Positions 35,189-42,538 of a DNA stretch of 64,000 nt are shown here, piece after piece. A program made the position numbers and the translations under genes. This stretch comes from an uncultured Acetatifactor sp. (lineage in GTDB: Bacteria > Bacillota > Clostridia > Lachnospirales > Lachnospiraceae), in NCBI GenBank assembly GCA_910584375.1, contig CAJUAH010000010.1, positions 66,456-130,455 of the forward strand, given 5' to 3'. The notes below the pieces were generated by a model. The model did no database searches. It saw nothing but the letters and a program-made list of their open reading frames with translations, and had not been told where the DNA came from. How positions within the stretch are numbered: the stretch's first letter is position 1; each line of letters starts with the position of its first letter.

Positions 35189-36412
35189 CTAGGAACGGTA
35201 ATCCGCATTGATCTTCACATAGTCATAGCTTAGATCACAGCCCCAGGCCGTAGCCTGCGCGTTGCCCATATGCATATCCGCAACCACCGTTACTTCGGGT
35301 GCGGAGAGAATCTTTGTGGCTTCCTCCTCGCTGTAAGCCGCAGGACTTCCCTGGCTGTAGACCACGGCCTTGCCCGCCTCGCTCTCAAACCACAGATCCA
35401 CCTTGTCCGGATCGAATCTGACGCCGCTGTAACCAAGAGCACAGAGAAAACGACCGAAGTTACAGTCGTGTCCATAAATAGCCGCTTTGCTCAGAGAGGA
35501 ACAGATTACGGACTTCGCCAGGGTGCGGGCATGGTCCTTGGTGTCCGCGCCGACGACTTTCGCCTCAAACAGGCAAGTAGCTCCCTCGCCGTCCCCGGCC
35601 ATCTTCCGAGCCAGATAAACGGTGATAAAGTCCAGCGCCTGACAGAACGCGTCATAGTCGGCTCCCTCGCCGCATATCTCTTCGTTACCCGCCTGACCGT
35701 TGGCCAGAACCAGCAACGTATCGTTGGTGGACGTATCGCCGTCCACAGAGATCATATTGAAGGAATCCACCACGGTGGCACTTACTGCCCGCTGGAGCAT
35801 TTCTCTGGAAATATTGACATCCGTAGTGAGAAAAGCCAGCATGGTACACATGTTGGGATGGATCATGCCGGAGCCTTTGCACATACCGCCGACAGTCACG
35901 GTCTTCCCTCCGATTTCCACCTCCACGGCGATCTCCTTGGAGACCGTGTCGGTGGTCATGATGGCCTGAGCGGCGGCCAAGGCCGCCTCCCGGCCGGCAG
36001 CCTTGGCCGCCGCCAGCTTGTCGATTCCCGCGCACAGCCGATCCACGGGCATAGCCATGCCGATGACGCCGGTGGATGCTACCAGCACAGCCTCCGCCGG
36101 AATATTCAGCAGTTTTCCGGCATGCTCCGCCTCCGCCTGACAGCAGTCCATGCCCGCCTGCCCCGTGCAGGCGTTGGCAATGCCGGAGTTTACCACCACA
36201 GCCTGGACAAACGGAGACTGGGCCACCACCTTTTGATCCCATAGAACCGGCGCCGCTTTCACCACATTACTGGTAAAAGTGCCCGCTACCCGGCAGGGAG
36301 CGGTGCTGAATATCAAGGCCATATCCTTTCTGTTCCGATATTTTACCGCCACCTCCACGCCTGCGGCCTCAAAGCCCTTCGCTGCGGTCACGCCGCCTTC
36401 GATCTGTCTCAT
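35189..36412 (-). CDS. argJ: bifunctional ornithine acetyltransferase / N-acetylglutamate synthase
   Basis: 407 residues. The autocleavage site is before Thr in MLAFLTTDVNIS, near residue 190, and GGMCKGSGMIHPNMC and NMISVDGDTSTNDTLLVLAN are typical of ArgJ. It transfers acetyl from N-acetylornithine to glutamate, recycling the acetyl group. AGAGGAG lies upstream of the ATG. Two inverted repeats sit in its leader (36432-36521). Confidence 0.93.
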   Translation of the reverse strand: MRQIEGGVTAAKGFEAAGVEVAVKYRNRKDMALIFSTAPCRVAGTFTSNVVKAAPVLWDQKVVAQSPFVQAVVVNSGIANACTGQAGMDCCQAEAEHAGKLLNIPAEAVLVASTGVIGMAMPVDRLCAGIDKLAAAKAAGREAALAAAQAIMTTDTVSKEIAVEVEIGGKTVTVGGMCKGSGMIHPNMCTMLAFLTTDVNISREMLQRAVSATVVDSFNMISVDGDTSTNDTLLVLANGQAGNEEICGEGADYDAFCQALDFITVYLARKMAGDGEGATCLFEAKVVGADTKDHARTLAKSVICSSLSKAAIYGHDCNFGRFLCALGYSGVRFDPDKVDLWFESEAGKAVVYSQGSPAAYSEEEATKILSAPEVTVVADMHMGNAQATAWGCDLSYDYVKINADYRS

Positions 36413-36431
36413 ATCTGTTCTCCTCTTATTT

Positions 36432-36521
36432 AAGTTCGTCAGAACTTTTATTCCGCATATCCCCTCCCATCACACACTCCGGTGAAAGAAACACGCCGCC
36501 TGGGCGTCCGCGTTTCTTTCA
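36432..36521 (-). promoter_or_regulatory. two inverted repeats in the argJ leader
   Basis: A perfect AAGTTC-gtca-GAACTT (36432-36447) lies about 20 bases before the argJ start, and a 10-base perfect pair (TGAAAGAAAC at 36483-36492, GTTTCTTTCA at 36512-36521, loop of 19) lies further upstream. Neither is followed by a T-run on the minus strand, so a simple terminator is unlikely. They could act in RNA- or protein-based control. Confidence 0.4.
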
Positions 36522-36553
36522 GCGCGCTGTCCGGGGATATGCCGTTTAAGTTT

Positions 36554-37018
36554 TCACTGGTTAAAAGCCGTGATATTAGCCTCGTTCAGTGTAAAATCAT
36601 AATAGTTTAAATCCCGTCGTTTTGTCCAGCCGATCGTATTCCAGAAGGCGTTGCCCACGTCATTGCGTGTAAAGGCAATCAGGCTTACTTTATTGATTCC
36701 TTCTTCTTTTAGAGCATTCATACAGTGTACAACCATTGCTTTGCCGATGCCCAGCCTCCGATAGTCCTCCCGCACGCATACATGGTACAGGCATCCCCTC
36801 CTGCCATCGTGCCCGCAGAGAATACCTCCCACAACAGATCCGTCCTCCGTCACTGCCACCACGCTGCTGTCGGGATTTCTCCTTAAAAAGCGTTCCACAC
36901 CCTCCCGGGAATCGTCCAGGCTGCGAATGCCAAACCCCTTTATCGTCATCCACAGGGCATATAATCCTGCATAATCCTCCGCTGTCATCGTCCGTATTGT
37001 ATATTTTTTTTCCTGCAT
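36554..37018 (-). CDS. GNAT-family N-acetyltransferase
   Basis: 154 residues. The acetyl-CoA-binding part is HVCVREDYRRLGIGKAMVVH, following CGHDGRRGCLY, and the C-terminal FWNTIGWTKRRDLNYYDFTL is the usual last strand. It lies between argC and argJ on the same strand. An N-acetylglutamate synthase role is suggested by position only; the protein is short and the usual acetylglutamate synthase signatures were not recognised. Confidence 0.8.
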   Translation of the reverse strand: MQEKKYTIRTMTAEDYAGLYALWMTIKGFGIRSLDDSREGVERFLRRNPDSSVVAVTEDGSVVGGILCGHDGRRGCLYHVCVREDYRRLGIGKAMVVHCMNALKEEGINKVSLIAFTRNDVGNAFWNTIGWTKRRDLNYYDFTLNEANITAFNQ

Positions 37019-37079
37019 TGATTTATACCTTCCTCACGACCAGTCCTGTTTTCCCAGCCTTTCAAAAATATCCATTCTC

Positions 37080-38138
37080 CTACGGGAAACAGGGCGCCAG
37101 CTCCAATCCCTCGCTCTCGGGCAGCCCGAACAACAGGTTCATATTCTGCACCGCCTGCCCGGCAGCCCCTTTTACCAGATTATCCAGCGCCCCCATCATA
37201 ATGATCCGCCCCGTTCGCTGATCTATGACAAAGTTCACATCCACATAATTGCTGCCCTCCACCCACTTAGTCTCGGGGCAGGCTCCTTTTTCCAGTACAC
37301 GGATAAATCGCTCCCCGGCATAATATCGGTCATATACCGCTTTGATATCCTCATAAGTGGGCAGCGTTCCATCCGCTTTGGCAATCAGCTTTGCGTACTC
37401 CGTCACCAGAATGCCCCGGTTCATTGGCACCAGATGAGGGGTGAAATTAATCGCCAGCTGCCGTCCTGCCGCATAGCCCAGCTGTTCCTCGATCTCCGGA
37501 GTATGTCTGTGACTGGCTACGCCGTAAGCCTTGATGTTCTCGTTCACCTCACAGTATAGATTGGGGATCTTGGCTCCCCTGCCCGCTCCGGATGTGCCTG
37601 ACTTGGCGTCCACGATCAATGTATCCACATCAATCAGGCCCTCCTTCACCAAGGGATAGGCCGTCAAAATAGAACAGGTGGTATAACAGCCCGGATTGGC
37701 CACCAGCCTGGTTTGTTCACTGATCTGATCCCTGTTGATTTCGCACAGGCCATAGACGGCCTCGGGAATGAACTGGGGAGATTTATGCTCTATCCCGTAC
37801 CATTGTTCGTAGATCTTTACATCCTTAATACGATAATCTGCGGATAAGTCCACGATCTTTACTTTTTGCAGGATATCCTCTGTTAACAGACCCGCAAGAA
37901 AGCCCTGCGGCGTGGCCGTAAAGATTACGTCCACCTGCTCCGCTAAAAGCGCGAGGTTGTCGTCCTTACACACATCCTCCACAATCTGAAACATATTTTG
38001 GTATACCTGATAATATTTCTGATCTATGTAACTTCTGGAACCGTACCACTTAATCTCCACATCTTTGTGTCCCGCCAGTATGCGCACCAATTCTCCGCCC
38101 GCATATCCGGTAGCTCCTATAATCCCTGCTTTTATCAT
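37080..38138 (-). CDS. argC: N-acetyl-gamma-glutamyl-phosphate reductase
   Basis: 352 residues. KAGIIGATGYAGGELVRIL is the NADP-binding start, VANPGCYTTCSILTAYPL holds the catalytic Cys, and FTPHLVPMNRGILVTEYAKL is typical. It reduces acetylglutamyl phosphate to the semialdehyde. It is the first gene of the argC-GNAT-argJ stretch. Possible ArgR-like sites lie upstream at 38245-38280. Confidence 0.93.
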   Translation of the reverse strand: MIKAGIIGATGYAGGELVRILAGHKDVEIKWYGSRSYIDQKYYQVYQNMFQIVEDVCKDDNLALLAEQVDVIFTATPQGFLAGLLTEDILQKVKIVDLSADYRIKDVKIYEQWYGIEHKSPQFIPEAVYGLCEINRDQISEQTRLVANPGCYTTCSILTAYPLVKEGLIDVDTLIVDAKSGTSGAGRGAKIPNLYCEVNENIKAYGVASHRHTPEIEEQLGYAAGRQLAINFTPHLVPMNRGILVTEYAKLIAKADGTLPTYEDIKAVYDRYYAGERFIRVLEKGACPETKWVEGSNYVDVNFVIDQRTGRIIMMGALDNLVKGAAGQAVQNMNLLFGLPESEGLELAPCFP

Positions 38139-38472
38139 ACCGCGTTTCCTCTCATTCAGGTAAGTTTTCTCCTGCCATCATACTCTATTTTCTGTCAAAA
38201 AACAACTGTTTCCTTTTTTCAGCTTTATTTATGATTGCACAAACCATGAATAAAGTCAAGTACGATTTGCATATTTATTCGATATGACGTGTTGTTTTTG
38301 CATATATTTAGCTGTTCATGTATATTATAACATTGCGGCTGCTTTCCTTTTTGCCCGTAGGGATATCGCTTTTACGCTTTATATGCGGAAAAATCAGGGA
38401 TGGCCACAGATACCTTCTATGTATACTGTGGCCACACAGAAACTTCTATATGTGTAGAAGACAAAACAGAAC
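38139..38472. other. intergenic region upstream of argC
   Basis: 334 bases between argC and the Rpn-type gene. It holds the ArgR-like sites described below (38245-38280) and an AT-rich stretch near 38310-38335. No RNA gene was recognised. Confidence 0.5.
38245..38280. promoter_or_regulatory. ArgR-box-like sites upstream of argC
   Basis: CATGAATAAAGTCAAG (38245-38260) resembles the Bacillus ArgR/AhrC box with two bases missing. TGCATATTTATTC (38268-38280) shares 12 of 13 bases with TGTATATTTATTC upstream of argG (39899-39911). A pair of adjacent sites near the argC start is the arrangement expected for arginine repression. No argR gene is in the window. Confidence 0.5.
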
Positions 38473-39642
38473 TCAGTCCTGTCCCCTTTTCAGTTGCTGG
38501 ATTTCCTGCAAAAGTTTCGCAATCTGCTGCTCCGCCTGCTCTAACTGCTGCTCCTTTTGCTCCAACTGCTGCTCGGTCTGCTCCAGTTGCTGCTCCGCCT
38601 GCTCCAGCTGCTGCTCCTTTTGCTCCAATTGCTGCCCGGTCTGCTCCAATTGCTGCCCGGTCTGCTCCAGTTGCTGCTCCGCCTGCTCCAGTTGCTGCCC
38701 TGTCTGCTCCAGCTGCTGCCCGGTCTGCTCCAGTTGCTGCTCCGCCTGCTCCAGTTGCTGCTCCGCCTGCTCCAGTTGCTGCTCCGCCTGCTCCAGCTGC
38801 TGTTCCGCCTGCTCCAGTTGCTGCCCGGTCTGCTCCAGTTGCTGAAACATCGCGTCCCTCGCCCGCTCTGCCATTTCACGCTCTTTCAAAATCGTATTCA
38901 TCTCCTTTATATGTTTCTCCCTCGCCTTACACTGCTCACGGATAGATTCGTCTGCCGTAAGCTCATATATGGTATTGACCGCGTCTCCCATTACCTGATT
39001 CCGTTCCGCTAACATCTTAAGTTCCTCCCATGTGGTGGCCTTAAAGAGGGACGCCCAGTAGTCAATCTCCCACTCCCGGTCCTCCTGCGTAGCCAATTCT
39101 ATATGTTTTAAGTTTACCACACTCAGAGCGATCTTGTCAGTAAAAATGTTATGACTTTTCACATTCATCATTTTATAGGTGGCATAGAACTCCGGCTGCT
39201 CCCGAAACAGCGTAAAATCCAGAAACCCGATATGTATTGTCGGTTTGACCTCCACATAATCGTTTCCGCTCTGCAGCTGATCAAAATTGCGGCACAGATA
39301 GGTCATGGATCTTTCGGGCCAGTTTTTGTAGTCCGCCACCTGCATCTCCAGATTGATCAGGGTATGATCGTTCAACAGCACATTGATATCCAATATAAAT
39401 GTCTTACTGTCAAAATCCTCCGTCAGAGCCGTTCCCAGCAATATGGGATTCCTGACCTCCACGCTCCGTACCTCCTCCGGCCGCAGGTGCAGCAGGGAAC
39501 AAATCAGGTGTTTTAACACGTTCTCGTTTTTTTGCAGCAGCGCCTTGAACATATAGTCATTGATCAAGGTGTAGGGCAGTTTTCCGGTGGCCCGCATATA
39601 GGAAGGCTCTTTCTCCGAAATCCCCGAATTTGGATGGTTCAT
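38473..39642 (-). CDS. Rpn-type PD-(D/E)XK nuclease with long Gln/Glu coiled coil
   Basis: 389 residues from the ATG at 39642, with AAAGGAG upstream. Residues 30-230 fit the Rpn/transposase-associated nuclease family: NDYMFKALLQKNENVLKHLI, LDINVLLNDHTLINLEMQV (metal site), and AERNQVMGDAVNTIYELTAD. The C-terminal 120 or so residues are a coiled coil of 15 heptads of the type QQLEQAE. Rpn proteins act in recombination or as DNA endonucleases and are often annotated as transposases. It lies between the arginine promoters of argC and argG, so it probably arrived by insertion. Confidence 0.82.
   Translation of the reverse strand: MNHPNSGISEKEPSYMRATGKLPYTLINDYMFKALLQKNENVLKHLICSLLHLRPEEVRSVEVRNPILLGTALTEDFDSKTFILDINVLLNDHTLINLEMQVADYKNWPERSMTYLCRNFDQLQSGNDYVEVKPTIHIGFLDFTLFREQPEFYATYKMMNVKSHNIFTDKIALSVVNLKHIELATQEDREWEIDYWASLFKATTWEELKMLAERNQVMGDAVNTIYELTADESIREQCKAREKHIKEMNTILKEREMAERARDAMFQQLEQTGQQLEQAEQQLEQAEQQLEQAEQQLEQAEQQLEQTGQQLEQTGQQLEQAEQQLEQTGQQLEQTGQQLEQKEQQLEQAEQQLEQTEQQLEQKEQQLEQAEQQIAKLLQEIQQLKRGQD
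38530..38844 (-). repeat. fifteen tandem 21-bp heptad repeats
   Basis: Fifteen in-frame 21-base units encode QQLEQxx, with xx being AE, TG, KE or TE. The DNA units are highly similar. Length variation by slippage is likely and would lengthen or shorten the coiled coil in steps of one heptad. Confidence 0.92.
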
Positions 39643-39898
39643 AAGCATCTCTCCTTTTGTGTAGTGGTTTTGGCAGATTTCCCATCTTCCACGAACCACT
39701 AAAAAAGAGCGCAAAAATACACCTGAAAACCATACAGCAGTCCGGGAAAACAGTGGCAAAACGCCAGAAAGTAAAAAGTGATTACAGTGATCTGATAAGT
39801 ATGGACACAGTATAGCAGATCTGCTTACATAACGCAAGCAAAAAGTAAAAAATCCAGTTGCCGAAAATTCCGATACTTATATTTTCTCGGCCGTAAAT

Positions 39899-39949
39899 GT
39901 ATATTTATTCTTTATCTCTCTGGTTTATACAAATATTGTGAATATTTTA
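39899..39949. promoter_or_regulatory. ArgR-box-like sites upstream of argG
   Basis: TGTATATTTATTC (39899-39911) matches the argC site at 12 of 13 bases. TGTGAATATTTTA (39937-39949) is a second candidate, also with the TGAATA core. Both lie upstream of the argG -35 box. Confidence 0.45.
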
Positions 39950-39995
39950 TAGCTTTTATACAAAATTTGCCCCGCGTTTTATACAATATTAGGGC

Positions 39996-40024
39996 TTGCA
40001 ATCTCTTTCCGGAAAGTATATAGT
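39996..40024 (+). promoter_or_regulatory. argG promoter
   Basis: TTGCAA (39996-40001), a 17-base spacer and TATAGT (40019-40024). Transcription would start about 150 bases before the argG ATG. Confidence 0.6.
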
Positions 40025-40183
40025 ATCCCTAGTACATATGATCAAAACATACTCACACAGACACGGCAGAGCTTTGGCCCGGTCGGGTGTCAGGCGGGAG
40101 AAGAGAAGTTTGGATCTTACATTTCCAATATCAAAATTGCAAAACCGTGGGCTTAGCCGACGGAATGCGGGAAAGAGGTAAAT

Positions 40184-41401
40184 ATGAAAGAGAAAGTAGT
40201 TTTAGCGTACTCCGGCGGTCTGGATACCACCGCCATCATTCCGTGGCTCAAAGAGAATTTTGACTACGAGGTCATCTGCGTATGTATCGACTGCGGCCAG
40301 GCAGAGGAGCTGGACGGCCTGGAGGAAAGAGCAAAGTTCTGCGGTGCGGAAAAGCTGTATGTTCTGGACGTGATCGACGAGTTCTGCGACGAGTACATCA
40401 TGCCATGTGTGCAGGCCAATGCCATTTATGAGAACAAATACCTGCTGGGCACCTCCATGGCAAGACCTCTGATCGCCAAAAAGCTGGTGGAAATCGCCCG
40501 TAAAGAGGGCGCAGTCGCCATCTGCCACGGAGCCACCGGCAAGGGCAACGACCAGATCCGTTTTGAGCTGGGTATCAAAGCCCTGGCTCCGGACATCAAG
40601 ATTATCGCCGCCTGGAGAAACGATGCCTGGAATATGGATTCCCGTGAATCCGAGATTGCGTACTGCAAAGCCCACGGCATCGATCTGCCCTTCTCCGCCG
40701 ATTCCTCCTACAGCCGCGACCGCAATATCTGGCATATCAGCCATGAAGGTCTGGAGCTGGAGGATCCCGCCAATGAACCCAACTATGAACATCTGCTGGT
40801 GCTGGGCGTCACCCCGCAGAAAGCTCCCGACCAGGGCGAGTATGTGACCCTGACCTTTGAAAAAGGCGTGCCCACCTCCTTAAACGGTGAGAAAATGAAA
40901 GTGTCCGATATCATCCGCAAATTGAACGAGCTGGGCGGCAAGCACGGCATCGGTATCATCGATATCGTGGAGAACCGCGTGGTAGGCATGAAGTCCCGGG
41001 GCGTGTATGAGACGCCCGGCGGTACGATTCTGATGGAGGCGCACCAGCAGCTGGAAGAACTGATCCTCGATCGGGACACCTACGCCCTGAAAAAAGAGAT
41101 GGGCAGCCGTTTCGCCAGCCTGGTATACGAAGGCAAATGGTTCACACCCCTGCGCGAGGCGGAGCAGGCTTTCATTGAAAAGACCCAGGAGTACGTGACC
41201 GGTGAAGTAAAGCTCCAGTTATACAAGGGCAATATCATCAAAGCCGGTACCACCTCTCCCTACTCCTTATACAACGAGAGTATCGCGTCCTTCACCACCG
41301 GCGATCTGTATGACCACCACGACGCGGAAGGCTTTATCAATCTGTTCGGCCTGTCCCTGAAGGTTCGCGCCATGAAAATGCAGGAAACGGATAAGCAGTA
41401 A
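40184..41401 (+). CDS. argG: argininosuccinate synthase
   Basis: 405 residues. VLAYSGGLDTTAIIPWL is the PP-loop that binds ATP, and GATGKGNDQIRFELG, AAWRNDAWNMDSRESEIAYC and YETPGGTILMEAHQQLEELI are diagnostic. It joins citrulline and aspartate. GAAAGAGG precedes the ATG. It is read away from argC and has its own promoter; argH and argF are not in the window. Confidence 0.96.
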   Translation: MKEKVVLAYSGGLDTTAIIPWLKENFDYEVICVCIDCGQAEELDGLEERAKFCGAEKLYVLDVIDEFCDEYIMPCVQANAIYENKYLLGTSMARPLIAKKLVEIARKEGAVAICHGATGKGNDQIRFELGIKALAPDIKIIAAWRNDAWNMDSRESEIAYCKAHGIDLPFSADSSYSRDRNIWHISHEGLELEDPANEPNYEHLLVLGVTPQKAPDQGEYVTLTFEKGVPTSLNGEKMKVSDIIRKLNELGGKHGIGIIDIVENRVVGMKSRGVYETPGGTILMEAHQQLEELILDRDTYALKKEMGSRFASLVYEGKWFTPLREAEQAFIEKTQEYVTGEVKLQLYKGNIIKAGTTSPYSLYNESIASFTTGDLYDHHDAEGFINLFGLSLKVRAMKMQETDKQ

Positions 41402-41408
41402 CTGTAAC

Positions 41409-41443
41409 AGGCAAGGCAGGGAGTTCTCCCTGCCTTGTACCTG
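41409..41443 (+). terminator. likely argG terminator
   Basis: A perfect 12-base stem (41412-41423 with 41426-41437, two-base loop) is extended by CAGG/CCTG outside a two-base bulge. The tract after it (ctttataactcttt) is only moderately T-rich, so termination may be incomplete. Confidence 0.6.
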
Positions 41444-41607
41444 CTTTATAACTCTTTCTGCCTGTTGTAATAAAATATCTTCTCACAGCATCTGCCCCGG
41501 TCCGTAAACGGCAAAACTTCCACTGAACTTATATGTTCTTCCTCTGTCAAATATTTATGAACGCCGAAAACGGATCTGACATTATTTCAGCTGTCGGCAC
41601 AATATAT

Positions 41608-41636
41608 TTGACATAAGGAACACTGTCAACTATACT
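41608..41636 (+). promoter_or_regulatory. promoter of the DUF1294 gene
   Basis: TTGACA (41608-41613), a 17-base spacer and TATACT (41631-41636), about 46 bases before the ATG. Confidence 0.65.
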
Positions 41637-41681
41637 GTAATTGTTTGATTCCGGCAGTGGGAGCGGAAGGGAGAAACCTGC

Positions 41682-41948
41682 ATGACCTATGTGGTAACTT
41701 TGTATTTACTCTGTATCAACCTGGCGGGCCTGGCCAGTATGGGACTGGATAAGAGAAAAGCCGTACGTCATGAATGGCGTATCTCTGAGGCCACGCTGTT
41801 TCTGATCGCCCTTTTAGGCGGCAGCCTGGGATCCGTCGTCGGGATGCAGTTGTTCCGGCACAAAACCCGGCACTGGTACTTTGTCTGGGGCATGCCCGCA
41901 ATATTCTTCGCCGAACTGGCGCTGGCACTCCTTATCTTTAAAAATTGA
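41682..41948 (+). CDS. DUF1294 membrane protein
   Basis: 88 residues with two or three membrane helices. MGLDKRKAVRHEWRISE, GGSLGSVVGMQLFRHKTRHW is the DUF1294 signature. Function unknown; some members are fused to cold-shock domains. AAGGGAG precedes the start, and a strong promoter lies upstream. Confidence 0.85.
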   Translation: MTYVVTLYLLCINLAGLASMGLDKRKAVRHEWRISEATLFLIALLGGSLGSVVGMQLFRHKTRHWYFVWGMPAIFFAELALALLIFKN

Positions 41949-42034
41949 TTCCCAGGATTTATGGAACTGTCCGGTAAAGAAAAATATACGGCAGCGGAAA
42001 CGATGCAGCCGCGGCAAAAGGAAAGGCGTTCATT

Positions 42035-42538
42035 ATGCTGGCTTTACAGATCACCAACACCAAAAATTTTATGGCACAGCTGCTGACAGGAGACAGTTTC
42101 GACCCCTTTCTGCTGGCGGAGGCCACTGTTTCCACCGCTCACACCTACACCATAGACGGGCATGTGAACAAAGAATTTTTTACCTCCGTGGAACAGGCCG
42201 ACCCTCATATCTGCCCCTATGATCTCTGTCTCTGGCAGGAGATGAAGGGGCTGCTGTTTCAGTTAATCAAAGGCACGCGGACGCCTCTGTACTTCAAATT
42301 CGTACTGCATCTCAAACCGGAGCTGGTGAGCAAACTGCTGGCGGAGGGAAACTGCAGCCTTCCCGCTCAGCAAATCAAGGCGCTGGTGCTCACGATCAAA
42401 TACGACGGCTCCCACGCGATACTTACAACGGGAACCGCATACCAAACCTTTGTGATGAACAAAGAACCGGACGGGATATGGGACAAAGCACTGACGGGAT
42501 ACCTGTCCCGCAAAAACATATCCTACGAAAACCTATGA
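42035..42538 (+). CDS. DUF5721-like protein
   Basis: 167 residues, soluble. LQITNTKNFMAQLLTGDSFD and FKFVLHLKPELVSKLLAEGN are in line with the DUF5721 family seen in Lachnospiraceae, recalled but not checked. Function unknown. AAAGGAAAGG lies eight bases before the ATG. It follows DUF1294 by 86 bases and overlaps the 3' end of the sulfatase gene by six bases on the opposite strand. Confidence 0.65.
   Translation: MLALQITNTKNFMAQLLTGDSFDPFLLAEATVSTAHTYTIDGHVNKEFFTSVEQADPHICPYDLCLWQEMKGLLFQLIKGTRTPLYFKFVLHLKPELVSKLLAEGNCSLPAQQIKALVLTIKYDGSHAILTTGTAYQTFVMNKEPDGIWDKALTGYLSRKNISYENL

Larger units (their letters stand above)
39643..40183. other. AT-rich intergenic region between Rpn gene and argG
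   Basis: 541 bases. It contains the argG promoter (39996-40024) and ArgR-like sites at 39899-39949, plus a seven-base inverted repeat (AGTGGTT, AACCACT) in the leader of the Rpn gene near 39664-39702. About 160 bases lie between the -10 box and the argG start, enough for a leader RNA, but no riboswitch class was recognised. Confidence 0.55.

Noticed and set aside
36554..37018. GNAT protein as acetylglutamate synthase (argA)
   Set aside because: It is short and lacks recognisable argA signatures, and argJ already supplies this activity; position alone is too weak.
38530..38844. CRISPR-like regular repeats
   Set aside because: There are no spacers; all units are adjacent 21-base heptads within one frame.
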